Positions 45,049 through 54,408 are shown, counted from the first letter of the stretch. The stretch is DNA of 64,000 bases from Bacteroidales bacterium (GCA_016707785.1 JADJGZ010000013.1:62001-126000), one strand, 5' to 3'. Notes: a model not told the origin generated them from the sequence alone. Numbers and translations: made by a program.

Positions 45049-45387
45049 ATGAGCGATATCAGTTTTTTCGAAAGAGTTTATGAGGTTGCAAAAATGATCC
45101 CTTATGGAAGGGTCACCTCCTATGGTGCTATTGCCAGGTTTCTGGGTTCAGGAGGATCAGCCAGGATGGTCGGATGGGCCATGAATGCTTCTCATCACAG
45201 TTTACAGGAAATACCTGCTCATCGGGTAGTCAATCGCAACGGACTTCTATCAGGGAAGCATCATTTTGGTGGACCAGATGTAATGAGACAGTTGTTGGAA
45301 AGTGAAGGCGTTATGATCGTAGGTGACCAGATACAGCAATTTTCCGTACTTTTCTGGGATCCTTTGAAAGAAATCGAAAGAGTATAG
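45049..45387 (+). CDS. MGMT-family alkyltransferase-like protein without catalytic Cys
   Basis: 112 residues, only the DNA-binding domain of O6-alkylguanine-DNA alkyltransferase. IPYGRVTSYGAIARFLG and ARMVGWAMNAS match the helix-turn-helix and Asn hinge. The active-site motif PCHRV reads PAHRVV here with Ala57, so it cannot repair by alkyl transfer; alkyltransferase-like proteins of this kind flip O6-alkylguanine and recruit nucleotide excision repair. It is downstream of trmB in a probable operon. Confidence 0.9.
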   Translation: MSDISFFERVYEVAKMIPYGRVTSYGAIARFLGSGGSARMVGWAMNASHHSLQEIPAHRVVNRNGLLSGKHHFGGPDVMRQLLESEGVMIVGDQIQQFSVLFWDPLKEIERV

Positions 45388-45422
45388 ACTTTATAGGGAA
45401 CCTGTCAGGAAGGTATAAAGAT

Positions 45423-46490
45423 TTAATTATTATTGATTACAGGTATTATATCAAATCCTTTGGATGCCAGGTCCTTATGATTATCAAGGATAAATTGCTT
45501 TATATGATTTATGGGAATCACGAAACTCACTCCATAATTAATGTCTTTCTTCTGATTAACATATAGGGGACCACTATATGGGATTGATGGGTTATAGTTA
45601 AACTCATGGATATCTTTCTCCGGTTTGAGGAAATATTCATTCCTGGCTGATACTGAGCGGCTGATACCTACCAGTTCGAAATTGGGTACCCCATCTTTTA
45701 TTGCCAGGACGATTCCTCCACTTAAACCTTCATTAAAGGATGCATCAGTCAGGAAATTAGAAGTCTTATCAGGCGCTTTGCTCACAATTCCTTTCGTTAT
45801 CATTAGTTGTCCAACAGGGTATCCTGCAAGATAAACAAAACTTCCCCACTCAAGATGATCAGAATCACCAAAAGGGTAATCGAAAGGAGGAGGTATAGGG
45901 GTTGCTGCGGGAACTGAAAAGGTCCGGCCGAGAATAGCAATATCTTTCTTTCTGTCACTGCATAAAATCGAGAATCTGTTGTTTTCCGGCACATCCTTGA
46001 TTACGATCTGTTGTTTTACTTTGAGAGAGATGCTATGGATAAATTGATTCTGGAGGTCGCCATATTCAGAATAAGAGATTAAAGTATCAGGCAGATCCAC
46101 AATATGTGCACAAGTGAGCAGCAACATTTGCTTATCAGTTGATTGTATGATGACTGCTGTCCCGCTGGTAGCCTCATTGGTATAAATACTTGCTTCAGCT
46201 TTGTCCTTGACCTGACCGATATTCAGGTCATTAAGGGTTATATTGGAATTAGTCCCAAAAACATAAGTTCTGTAATTCGTATAACAAGTAACTTTTTTTA
46301 CTGATTTAAGGATCGTTTCCAGTTGCTGAGAGCAATTTGCATAGGGGAATTCAGCATCATACCTGTTATCATGAAGCGCAGGATACACTGTTTTGTAGGT
46401 ATGTTTTGAACAGCCGGCCAGTATTATTACAAATATAAAAGCTTGCAATAGCAAGCGGTATATGTGGGTGATTGGTCTCACAAGCTTCAT
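45423..46490 (-). CDS. Trypsin-like serine peptidase lipoprotein
   Basis: Start taken at 46490 (MKLVRPITHIYRLLLQ); 355 residues with lipobox LAGC (Cys27). The trypsin-like triad is visible: His129 in LLTCAHIVD, Asp183 in DRKKDIAILG and Ser257 in NEGLSGGIVLA. No PDZ domain follows, unlike DegP/HtrA. Probably an envelope-anchored protease; the target is unknown. It is convergent with the alkyltransferase-like gene. Confidence 0.82.
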   Translation of the reverse strand: MKLVRPITHIYRLLLQAFIFVIILAGCSKHTYKTVYPALHDNRYDAEFPYANCSQQLETILKSVKKVTCYTNYRTYVFGTNSNITLNDLNIGQVKDKAEASIYTNEATSGTAVIIQSTDKQMLLLTCAHIVDLPDTLISYSEYGDLQNQFIHSISLKVKQQIVIKDVPENNRFSILCSDRKKDIAILGRTFSVPAATPIPPPFDYPFGDSDHLEWGSFVYLAGYPVGQLMITKGIVSKAPDKTSNFLTDASFNEGLSGGIVLAIKDGVPNFELVGISRSVSARNEYFLKPEKDIHEFNYNPSIPYSGPLYVNQKKDINYGVSFVIPINHIKQFILDNHKDLASKGFDIIPVINNN

Positions 46491-46617
46491 TTTTTTTTGA
46501 CGTAAGCAGATCATACCAAGTTAGTTAAAAACAAGATAAAAAATACTTAAATTATAAATTGTATGTGGGAGAATGAATTATCTTTACATGTTCTAAATAA
46601 AAATAACAATCTATTGA

Positions 46618-47718
46618 ATGGAAATCACTAAGGATCAGATATTAAATGCATTACGTTCTGTAATGGATCCCGATCTAAATAAGGATGTGGTCACATTAGG
46701 GATGATTGAGGACATATCAATTGAAGGTAGCAAGATTGCATTCAGACTAGTTTTAACAACTCCAGCCTGTCCGTTGAAGGATAAGATGAAATCTGATTGC
46801 ATTAAAGCTATTCAGTCCAAGATAGATCCATATGCTGACGTGCAGGTTGAAGTAACTTCCAGGACTACTACCAGGAGAAAAGAAGGAGAAAGCCAGTTGA
46901 AAGGCGTCAAGAATATCATTGCCATTGTTTCAGGCAAAGGTGGTGTTGGGAAATCGACGATTTCAGCTAATCTGGCGGTTTCCCTGGCTCAGTTGGGTGC
47001 AAAAGTAGGGTTACTGGATGCTGATATTTATGGTCCTTCCATGCCACTCATGTTTGGTTTGCAGGATGCAAGACCAGAAGCAAGGGAAGAGGATGGGCAT
47101 ACGGTGCTGATTCCGGTTGAAAAGTATGGCGTTAAGTTATTATCTATTGGTTTTTTTGTAGATCCAACGAAAGCTTTGGTATGGCGAGGTCCGATGGCTT
47201 CCAATTATCTGACACAGATGCTAACAGGAAGTGATTGGGGTGAACTGGATTACCTGGTAATTGATATGCCACCTGGAACCGGTGATATACATCTAACCCT
47301 CGTGCAATCTGTTTCAGTAACAGGTGCAGCTATTGTAACAACGCCCCAGGAGGTAGCTCTGGCTGATGCCAGGAAGGCTTATGGAATGTTTGCTACAGAG
47401 AGTATAAATGTTCCTGTGTTAGGATTGATAGAAAATATGGCCTGGTTTACTCCTGCAGAATTACCTGAAAACCGATATTATATTTTTGGTAAGGAAGGTG
47501 GGAAGCGCTATGCAGAAGAGATTGGAATTCCACTTCTTGGTCAGATTCCATTGGTGCAAGGCATTTGTGATTCAGGTGATTCGGGAAAGCCTGTATCATT
47601 GCAGGATCATTCAGTTGTGGCAGCAGCATTCAAAGAGTTAGCTGAGTCATTAGTCAGGCAGATTGCTATCAGGAATTCAAACATGGAACCAACGAAAGTA
47701 GTTGAGATGAAATCTTAA
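46618..47718 (+). CDS. Mrp/ApbC-family Fe-S carrier ATPase
   Basis: 366 residues. An N-terminal DUF59/MIP18-like domain (about 1-80) with SVMDPDLNKDVVTLG precedes a P-loop domain with SGKGGVGKST (105-114), DADIYGPSMP and DMPPGTGDIHL. Mrp proteins deliver iron-sulfur clusters. The C-terminal CxxC seen in many homologues is absent; the equivalent segment reads MAWFTPAELPENRY. A NifU-type scaffold gene lies 172 bases downstream, reinforcing the Fe-S role. Confidence 0.95.
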   Translation: MEITKDQILNALRSVMDPDLNKDVVTLGMIEDISIEGSKIAFRLVLTTPACPLKDKMKSDCIKAIQSKIDPYADVQVEVTSRTTTRRKEGESQLKGVKNIIAIVSGKGGVGKSTISANLAVSLAQLGAKVGLLDADIYGPSMPLMFGLQDARPEAREEDGHTVLIPVEKYGVKLLSIGFFVDPTKALVWRGPMASNYLTQMLTGSDWGELDYLVIDMPPGTGDIHLTLVQSVSVTGAAIVTTPQEVALADARKAYGMFATESINVPVLGLIENMAWFTPAELPENRYYIFGKEGGKRYAEEIGIPLLGQIPLVQGICDSGDSGKPVSLQDHSVVAAAFKELAESLVRQIAIRNSNMEPTKVVEMKS

Positions 47719-47890
47719 CCTTGCTATCCGGTTGCTATTTCAGTTTTCGATCAATCAAAAGGAGAACCAGCCTGAAAGACCCGGTATAATTGTATCAGTA
47801 AATACTCCTTCTTGTCATTGAAATTAAGAAGGATCTATTGATAAGATTCGTAACAAAGAAAAAGTAGAAATCCATATAAATAACTTAGAA

Positions 47891-48136
47891 ATGACTCAAA
47901 ACCAGGATCTAGAAATCAAGGTAAAAAATGTGATTGAACAAATCAGGCCTTATCTTCAGGCTGATGGTGGAGACATCAATTTTGTAGAACTCACAAGTGA
48001 AAATGTTGTAAATGTTGAACTACAGGGAGCATGCGGTTCCTGTCCATTCAGTCGGATGACCCTTAAGAACGGGGTTGAGGAAGCTATGCGGAAAGCACTT
48101 CCGGAGATCAGGTCGGTTGAAGCCATCAATCTTTAG
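47891..48136 (+). CDS. NifU C-terminal-domain Fe-S scaffold protein
   Basis: 81 residues. NifU-like domain with the cluster-binding CGSC (Cys48, Cys51) within VNVELQGACGSCPFSRMTLK and the preceding IRPYLQADGGDINFV. It assembles or carries [4Fe-4S] clusters. It works with the Mrp-type ATPase upstream. A hairpin terminator follows. Confidence 0.95.
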   Translation: MTQNQDLEIKVKNVIEQIRPYLQADGGDINFVELTSENVVNVELQGACGSCPFSRMTLKNGVEEAMRKALPEIRSVEAINL

Positions 48137-48154
48137 ACAACGAACTCAGATGTT

Positions 48155-48190
48155 AAAGCTGTTGATTTGAATGAATTAACAGCTTTTTTT
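48155..48190. terminator. Terminator between NifU and nadE genes
   Basis: AAAGCTGTT (48155-48163) pairs with AACAGCTTT (48178-48186), then a T-run. The opposite strand, for the convergent nadE gene, has only two A/T bases after the stem before TTTA. Confidence 0.75.
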
Positions 48191-49839
48191 TATGAAAGGT
48201 ATTTGGCTACGATAGGCATTCTTCTGCCGGAGCCAAATGCTTTTGGTGAGACTCTCAAGATAGGAGGGGTCTGGTGACGTTTCCATTCATTCATATTGAC
48301 CATCCTGAGAATTCTTCTAACAGTATTTTCTTCAAATCCCAACTTTATCAATTCAGCCGGACCTTTTCTCAATTCAATATACTGATACAGTATTTGGTCC
48401 AGGATTCCGTATTCAGGTAATGAATCACTGTCTTTCTGATCCGGCCTTAATTCTGCTGAGGGTGGTTTAGATATTGAATTCCAAGGGATTATCTCTGTAT
48501 TTCGATTGATATAGTTTGCCAATTCATACACTTCTGTTTTGTAGACATCCCCCAGCACTGAGATTCCACCGCACATGTCGCCATACAGGGTGCCATAACC
48601 AACAGCTGCTTCACTTTTATTAGAAGTGTTCAAAAGGATGAATCCAAATTTATTCGCGAGAGCCATGAGGATTACAGCCCTAACCCTGGCCTGGATGTTT
48701 TCTTCAGCAATATTGAAAGGCAAATCCTTGAACTGAGGGGAAAGCGTATCAACAAAGCTTTGAAAGCTTTCTTCAATACTTATAACTTCATGTGGGGTTT
48801 TGAGGTTAAGAGCCAATGAACGGGCGTCGGCTATTGAGTGATCGGAAGAATACCTGGAAGGAAGCAGGACGGCTCTTACATTTTCAGGACCCAGAGCTTC
48901 AGCAGCCAGACATAGAGTTACAGCTGAGTCAATTCCTCCAGAGAGCCCCAGGATGGCTTTTGAGAACCCCATTTTTTTGAAATAATCATGAATTCCCATC
49001 ACCAGGGCATCGTGGATAAGCTGAGACTTTTCGGTTTTTGATATTTGGTGGTCAAAGCTGTTATCCGGAAATTTTCTGGTGTTTGTATCAAAGTCAACGA
49101 TCCTGAAGTCTTCTTTAAAAGCGGACAGTACATGAATAATTTGTCCGGTTTCATCGAGCACTTTTGAATTTCCATCGAATAATAATTCTGTTTGGGCCCC
49201 TACATGGTTTACATAGATAAGAGGGATTTTATAATTGGAGGCATTCGTATTCAGTACTTTATTCCGTTCTTCCTCCTGGCCCCAGGTAAAAGGTGAAGCA
49301 GCAATATTGATAATTATATCAGGGTGTTGCAAGGATAACGCCTCCATTGGAGCAATTACATAAAGAGGATCAGGTCCGATGTTCCACAAGTCTTCACAAA
49401 TGGTAAGTGCCATTCGCAGACCCTTGAATTCAATCACTTCGAATGTTTTGTTAGATTCGAAATACCGATACTCATCGAAAATGTCATAGGTTGGCAGGAG
49501 GGTTTTATGCGCGGATGCAATGATTTTGCCATCTGATAGCAGGAAAGCTGAATTCAGGAGATTTTTTCCTTTGATATCGGGATTATGAGAAGGAGATCCA
49601 ACAATAGCGGCAATACCTTTACATTCATCTGCTATGCTTTGCACTGAAAACTCACAACGTTCGATAAAGTCAGAAAACTCGAGGAAGTCCCTTGGGGGAT
49701 ATCCACAGATTGACAGTTCAGCAAACACAACCAGATCAACCTGTTGATTTCGGGCATGCCTGATTACTTCAATTATTTTCTCCCTGTTTTGCTCAAAGTC
49801 ACCGATGGTGTAATTAAGCTGTGCCAATGCAATTCTCAT
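48190..49839 (-). CDS. nadE: Glutamine-dependent NAD+ synthase NadE
   Basis: Start at 49839 (MRIALAQLNYTIGDF), 549 residues. The N-terminal nitrilase-like glutaminase has the Glu-Lys-Cys triad in FAELSICGYPP, HKTLLPTYD and LTICEDLWN. The synthetase domain has LGLSGGIDSAVT, the ATP pyrophosphatase loop. It makes NAD+ from deamido-NAD using glutamine. Neighbouring OMP and GldB-like genes echo the nadE-gldB linkage known in Bacteroidota. Confidence 0.97.
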   Translation of the reverse strand: MRIALAQLNYTIGDFEQNREKIIEVIRHARNQQVDLVVFAELSICGYPPRDFLEFSDFIERCEFSVQSIADECKGIAAIVGSPSHNPDIKGKNLLNSAFLLSDGKIIASAHKTLLPTYDIFDEYRYFESNKTFEVIEFKGLRMALTICEDLWNIGPDPLYVIAPMEALSLQHPDIIINIAASPFTWGQEEERNKVLNTNASNYKIPLIYVNHVGAQTELLFDGNSKVLDETGQIIHVLSAFKEDFRIVDFDTNTRKFPDNSFDHQISKTEKSQLIHDALVMGIHDYFKKMGFSKAILGLSGGIDSAVTLCLAAEALGPENVRAVLLPSRYSSDHSIADARSLALNLKTPHEVISIEESFQSFVDTLSPQFKDLPFNIAEENIQARVRAVILMALANKFGFILLNTSNKSEAAVGYGTLYGDMCGGISVLGDVYKTEVYELANYINRNTEIIPWNSISKPPSAELRPDQKDSDSLPEYGILDQILYQYIELRKGPAELIKLGFEENTVRRILRMVNMNEWKRHQTPPILRVSPKAFGSGRRMPIVAKYLS

Positions 49840-49953
49840 GATATCTGAATGAGAATACAAAAATAGAAGAGATTATCTCATAAGTGGAATTAATCTCCAA
49901 CTTTGAGTAATATTAGGTTTTGCAGAAGAAAGTGGTCTGAGATGTGGGCAGAT

Positions 49954-50625
49954 TTAGAAGAGAACTGCTACACTCAATTCAACAAAATTTAAAGTAGCCT
50001 TTTCTTTTTCAGAATTGATGGGGTTTTTACCGGAGAGCATATCCGTAAAGCCGTTATTAAGAGCAAGCCCAACGCTGAAGGTAGTTCCGGCATCAAGTGT
50101 ATATTCTCCTCCTAAACCAATAATTAGTGATTCACGCAGGAAAGAAATATTATCATAGTTCTCTTTTTCTTCAGTGATTGTTGAGTTATTATAGGTAAAC
50201 TCATCTGTTTTCTTTGCACCGAACCTAAATGAGGTACCGAATCCTATCTGACCATAATATTTCATATTTCCGATCGAATTTGTCCTCATTTTCAGTGTAA
50301 GAGGAAGTTCAATACTTTTAACATAATAGGAACGGCTCATGGTTCCGTTATTTTCACCGAGTATTGAAGGAAATTTCAGATTGCCACCATTAAAAACAAC
50401 ATTAAAACCAGTGGCCAGGCAATGATTTTCAGAAAATCCGATTTCACTTACGAATCCCCATGAGAAAGCCATTTTTGCTCCATTTCCTTCGTATGAATCG
50501 GTATTTGGTTTCATCCACGACACCTGGGGAGCCGCTTTTAAACCGAATGAGTATTTTTTAAATTGAGCATTTGCGGAAATTGAAGCAAATAAAACCAATG
50601 ATATCAGGAAGAATTTTGTTTTCAT
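49954..50625 (-). CDS. Outer-membrane beta-barrel protein (PorT/OMP_b-brl family)
   Basis: Start at 50625 (MKTKFFLISLVLFAS), 223 residues with signal peptide SISANAQ. Alternating hydrophobic strands such as YSFGLKAAPQVSW, KMAFSWGFVSEIGF and IGLGGEYTLDAGTTFSVGL fit an eight-stranded barrel, ending in a Phe (VELSVAVLF). Specific function unknown. Faces the other OMP gene divergently. Confidence 0.8.
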   Translation of the reverse strand: MKTKFFLISLVLFASISANAQFKKYSFGLKAAPQVSWMKPNTDSYEGNGAKMAFSWGFVSEIGFSENHCLATGFNVVFNGGNLKFPSILGENNGTMSRSYYVKSIELPLTLKMRTNSIGNMKYYGQIGFGTSFRFGAKKTDEFTYNNSTITEEKENYDNISFLRESLIIGLGGEYTLDAGTTFSVGLALNNGFTDMLSGKNPINSEKEKATLNFVELSVAVLF

Positions 50626-50769
50626 ATAGTAAGGTATTAGGTTAAACAAATCAGGTGCAAAGATCGCACAAAGAACAGATTTTTGCCATATAGAACGTTT
50701 TTTCTTTCAAAATGATTGTTTCATGGAGGAAATAGTTTAATAGATGAGCAGAACAACTGGCATAATATT

Positions 50770-50777
50770 TACCTTTG
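50770..50777 (+). promoter_or_regulatory. Candidate -7 element TACCTTTG
   Basis: TACCTTTG matches TAnnTTTG and is 40 bases before the ATG at 50817 of the barrel gene. Confidence 0.4.
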
Positions 50778-50816
50778 AATCAACGTTAATTCATCATGTT
50801 TGAAAACTCATATAAA

Positions 50817-51416
50817 ATGAAAAACGTACTCATCCTCTTAATTGTTTTCCTGTTTGTGAATGAATCCGAAGCTCAGATTCCCGGATTCAGCCTGGGGCCA
50901 AAAGTTGGGTACAATTCGAACAGGTTTACAACAGATTTTGACTCAATTACCTCTGATCCTAATGGAGCTTTTAATGTAGGGGCATTTGTCAGGATTGGAA
51001 AAAAAATATATTTTCAGCCAGAGGTAAACTATGTGATAAAAGGCGGAGAATTAAAGATTGGAGGGCTTGGCAGTCAGCAGATCAGGCTTGAATCTATTTC
51101 TATTCCGATGTTATTAGGAGTGCGGCCGATTAATGCAGGTGTTTTTAACCTCCGATTTATGGCTGGACCTACATTTTCTTTTGTTTCATCAAAATCACTT
51201 AAGCCTAAAGAAGTGCTGGCGAATTGGCCGATTCAAACTGTTGATGATTTAAAAGAATCATTTTGGTCGTTCCAGATGGGTGGAGGTATCGACTTATTTT
51301 TATTGACTATTGATTTGCGCTATGAATTGGGGGTAGATAATATTTATTCCGGAGAGGACGATTTCAAACTCAGGAATAATCTTTTCAATATCAGTATTGG
51401 GATTAAGTTGCTCTAA
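50817..51416 (+). CDS. Outer-membrane beta-barrel protein (PorT-like)
   Basis: Start at 50817 (MKNVLILLIVFLF), 199 residues with a signal peptide ending ESEAQ. The chain includes FSLGPKVGYNSNRFTTDF and FQMGGGIDLFLLTIDLRYELGV, typical of OMP_b-brl_2/PorT-like barrels. Cargo or partner unknown. It is unrelated in detail to the divergent barrel gene at 49954 but has the same fold class. Confidence 0.8.
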   Translation: MKNVLILLIVFLFVNESEAQIPGFSLGPKVGYNSNRFTTDFDSITSDPNGAFNVGAFVRIGKKIYFQPEVNYVIKGGELKIGGLGSQQIRLESISIPMLLGVRPINAGVFNLRFMAGPTFSFVSSKSLKPKEVLANWPIQTVDDLKESFWSFQMGGGIDLFLLTIDLRYELGVDNIYSGEDDFKLRNNLFNISIGIKLL

Positions 51417-51458
51417 AACACGATTTGGAAGAAAAATCCAGCAATGAGATTAAATCTC

Positions 51459-51466
51459 TATTTTTG
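51459..51466 (+). promoter_or_regulatory. Candidate -7 element TATTTTTG before the gldB-like gene
   Basis: TATTTTTG matches TAnnTTTG, 128 bases before the chosen start of the GldB-like gene. A single-box match only. Confidence 0.3.
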
Positions 51467-51594
51467 CATCCAGAAACAGGTGATTATCATTTCTTAAGCA
51501 GAAAGTTCTTGTTTATTGCAAGAGCTTTTTCTCAGGATTGAATAACACTAATGGCAATTCACGAATAACTTTCTACTGTTTTTCAGCAACTCGT

Positions 51595-52596
51595 ATGATC
51601 AGATTTTTTTTCTTCACTGTCCTTATCGTCATAATTTTCAGTTCTTGTCAAACAAAACAAAGCAATCCGGGAATTCAATCACCGGGTGGAGAATCCAAGC
51701 CGGAGATTCTTATTTTCAGGTATGAAAAGGAGCTATTTGGGATCAATCCAACAAATATTGAAGCAGGATTAGAACGCATATATCCTACTTATAAGTTTTT
51801 TCTGGGCGAAAGTTGGAAGGATACTATAAATCTTCTGAGGATCTATAATTATATCTCAGATCCCAATATCAGAGAGTTGTACAATGTGGAAATGATAAAG
51901 TACCCTGATGTGACCTTCCTGAAGAAAGGCTTAGAGGGGATTTTTGATAAAGTAATTAAATATTATCCTTCAAAGACCTACCCTATTGTATATACTTATG
52001 TATCTGGTCTGGATATTGAAATACCTGTGATTTATGCTGATACAGTCATGGCCATCAGCATGGACCTATTTCTGGGGAAAGATGTTAATGTGTATACAAA
52101 GGCTGGGATACCGGAATATATGATTTCAAGGTTTACAGAGCAAAATATTTTGCCTGAATGCGCAAAAGCAATAGCTGACAGCATAATTATTAAAGATATT
52201 AATAAGCAATCGCTTCTGGATCAAATGATTGTAGCTGGGAAACGGTTATATTTTGCAGATATCATGCTTCCTGAAGTACCAGCATTTAGTAAAATCGGTT
52301 ATTCACAGGAAAAATACACATGGTGTGAGCAGAACGAAGGGAATATTTGGTCATTTATGATCACTAACCAGCTATTATTCAGTAGTGATCCCAAGATTAC
52401 AGGGAAATTAATGACTGATGCACCTTTTACATCCGGCTTTATTGATGCATCACCAGGCAGATTGGGTGAATGGGTCGGTTGGAAGATTGTGAAAGCCTAT
52501 GTCAAAGCCAATCCATCCGTTTCTATGCAGGATTTGATGAAGAACACTGATTCCCAGTCAATTCTTCAAGGTTCTAAATATAAACCAGGCAGGTAG
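51595..52596 (+). CDS. gldB: GldB-family lipoprotein
   Basis: Start at 51595 (MIRFFFFTVLIV), 333 residues with lipobox FSSC (Cys18); a TTG-started extension to 51538 is possible but unneeded. The pattern of IFRYEKELFGINP, YPTYKFFLGE, IYADTVMAISMDLFLGKD and MLPEVPAFSKIGYSQEKYTWCEQNE fits the GldB gliding-motility lipoprotein family, which in Flavobacterium supports gliding and T9SS function. GldB homologues occur in non-gliding Bacteroidota as well. The gldC partner is not seen here. It abuts the convergent TPR gene with no spacer. Confidence 0.8.
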   Translation: MIRFFFFTVLIVIIFSSCQTKQSNPGIQSPGGESKPEILIFRYEKELFGINPTNIEAGLERIYPTYKFFLGESWKDTINLLRIYNYISDPNIRELYNVEMIKYPDVTFLKKGLEGIFDKVIKYYPSKTYPIVYTYVSGLDIEIPVIYADTVMAISMDLFLGKDVNVYTKAGIPEYMISRFTEQNILPECAKAIADSIIIKDINKQSLLDQMIVAGKRLYFADIMLPEVPAFSKIGYSQEKYTWCEQNEGNIWSFMITNQLLFSSDPKITGKLMTDAPFTSGFIDASPGRLGEWVGWKIVKAYVKANPSVSMQDLMKNTDSQSILQGSKYKPGR

Positions 52597-54096
52597 TTAC
52601 TTGTTTTTTAGTCTGTTAAGTCCAGCTTTAGCTTTTTGAGAGATACTGAAGTTATATTCAGAAAAATCCATTTCGAGGCATTTGCGGTAGTAGAGTTCTG
52701 CTTCTTTGAATTTTCCTCTGTTTTCCATTATCATTCCCATATGTAAAGCAGAATTTGCTGCAAAATATGAGGCATTCTGAGATCCTGTTTTAATGGTTAT
52801 CTCGTAATATTTAATTGCTTCAGGCCATTTTCCCCATTCGTCGTATACCCTTGCTGATCTATAATTGTATTCCAGTTGCATGGATGGGTTTGATGCGGAA
52901 GCACTTTGAGAAAACCTGTTTAGCATAGCGATGGATTTATCATAATAACCTCCATCAAACAGGAGGCGGGCTTTGAGCAAATTGATATCCTGGACAGAGC
53001 CTTTTTCTGCATTTTTGAGAGCCTGGATATCATTATCTACCTGCTCGGCACCCCTCAGTGTAATTCGTTGCATGTATACATTATATTTTTCAATGTTATC
53101 CTGTATCAGGTAATACCAGGCAAGGTACTGATATGCGGACCGGATGTAGTTTTTCCCTTTAAAGGAGGCTACATATTTCAATAGTGGGAGGTGTGCATCT
53201 GCATCAAGACGATTCAATTTGCAGGTACCCAAAATGTAATCGAGGTATAGAAATGGGAATTGGTCAGCTTTTCTTTCCAGTGTTGTAATCTGTTTGATAG
53301 CTTCATCATTTTGACCAGTTTTGAGGTAGAGATTTGCCAGGCAAAAAGCCATTAGTGGGCTTCTGTTCGTCCATTCAATATTGATGCTTTTCTCAAATTC
53401 CCTCAGCATTGAGTGGGTTGCTTTCCTGTCGCCGGACATATTTATGGTAGCAAAGGACAGGAGGAAAAGAGACTCAGGAATGAGAAAGTCGTAATCTTTG
53501 TTAGCAAGACTGGATTTGTATGCCTGGTTTAGTTCACTGATTCCTTGAGGGATTGACCCTTCGAAATCCAGGGCTCTGGCTGCCCATTTATATTTATCAG
53601 GTACTGTTCCGACGAGGCAGTGCAGGAGTCCAAGCCGGGCTTTGGCAGGAAGAAATCCAGGATGTTTTTTTTCATTTTCAAGGAGAAGCCGATATGCCCG
53701 ATTGATTTCCATTCCACCTGAGATATATTCCTGGAATTTAATCCGGGCCAGGCCTGTTTGAAAATATACTTCCGCCTGACTATAAAGGAACCAGGGTGAT
53801 TTTTTATCACCTTTTGCAAGCAGCTGAAGTCTTTTTTCGCGGTTATTCAGTAAAATCTCCAGATCCTTATCCTCCTCACTGAGCATTACTGTTAAAAAAT
53901 CGATAGAATTTTCGAGAAGAGAAGGGATTGTATTTGAGGGATTGTTTTTCTTTTCCTGAAGGATTATTCTGTGAGCTTCGGTAAAACGGAGGCTGATAAT
54001 TTCTTTATAGGCAGACTTACAAAGCGGCGTGAAATCAGTTGAAGCACTGGAAATGGCAGATATCCCGAGTAAGATTAAGAGGAAGATAATTTTCAT
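52597..54096 (-). CDS. Exported TPR-repeat protein
   Basis: 499 residues with a signal peptide (MKIIFLLILLGISAISSAS). TPR-like helices recur, including LMAFCLANLYLKTGQNDEAIKQ, YNYRSARVYDEWGKWPEAIKYYEI and SALHMGMIMENRGKFKEAELYYRKCL. It probably mediates protein contacts in the envelope. It has no close neighbour on the same strand. Its stop codon touches that of the gldB-like gene. Confidence 0.82.
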   Translation of the reverse strand: MKIIFLLILLGISAISSASTDFTPLCKSAYKEIISLRFTEAHRIILQEKKNNPSNTIPSLLENSIDFLTVMLSEEDKDLEILLNNREKRLQLLAKGDKKSPWFLYSQAEVYFQTGLARIKFQEYISGGMEINRAYRLLLENEKKHPGFLPAKARLGLLHCLVGTVPDKYKWAARALDFEGSIPQGISELNQAYKSSLANKDYDFLIPESLFLLSFATINMSGDRKATHSMLREFEKSINIEWTNRSPLMAFCLANLYLKTGQNDEAIKQITTLERKADQFPFLYLDYILGTCKLNRLDADAHLPLLKYVASFKGKNYIRSAYQYLAWYYLIQDNIEKYNVYMQRITLRGAEQVDNDIQALKNAEKGSVQDINLLKARLLFDGGYYDKSIAMLNRFSQSASASNPSMQLEYNYRSARVYDEWGKWPEAIKYYEITIKTGSQNASYFAANSALHMGMIMENRGKFKEAELYYRKCLEMDFSEYNFSISQKAKAGLNRLKNK

Positions 54097-54189
54097 CCTG
54101 AAATTTTATATGATTTAACCCAATCAGGCGAAAGCTAACATACAATGAGATTGTCTAAAAGTGTTATTCCCAGGAGAATCCAGAATCCA

Positions 54190-54204
54190 TCCGCCTCAGG
54201 CGGA
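54190..54204. repeat. REP-like palindrome TCCGCC-TCA-GGCGGA, copy 3
   Basis: Same 6-bp arms as the 10723 copy with a TCA loop. It is framed by AGAATCCA (54182-54189) and AGAATCCAGAAT (54206-54217). Confidence 0.7.
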
Positions 54205-54349
54205 CAGAATCCAGAATAATTCTCCAAATAATGTTCCATATTTTCTATTCTAAATCTTTGATGCTCCAAAAGAGAAGCGTTTGGCTTGAATTCAGATTCT
54301 TTTTGTACTACATTTTAATTGTTTTACAGTTTTTATGTGATAATAACTG

Positions 54350-54384
54350 CAAAAAAAGAGAGGGGCTGAAGAACAACACCTCTC
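54350..54384 (-). terminator. Terminator of the C4 zinc-ribbon gene
   Basis: On the minus strand GAGAGG (from 54384) pairs with CCTCTC (to 54358), and the transcript then runs into TTTTTTT (54357-54351). Confidence 0.75.
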
Positions 54385-54408
54385 ATCTATCTTTAAGAAA
54401 AAGAATTA

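Larger units (their letters stand above)
54097..54408. other. Intergenic region with REP-like palindrome
   Basis: It contains the palindrome at 54190-54204, a partial repeat of AGAATCCAGAAT on both of its sides, and the minus-strand terminator at 54350-54384. No coding frame is supported. Confidence 0.55.

Noticed and set aside
45388..45420. CTTTATA/TATAAAG inverted repeat as a terminator
   Set aside because: The stem is AT-only with a long loop and no clear T-run, so support is too weak.
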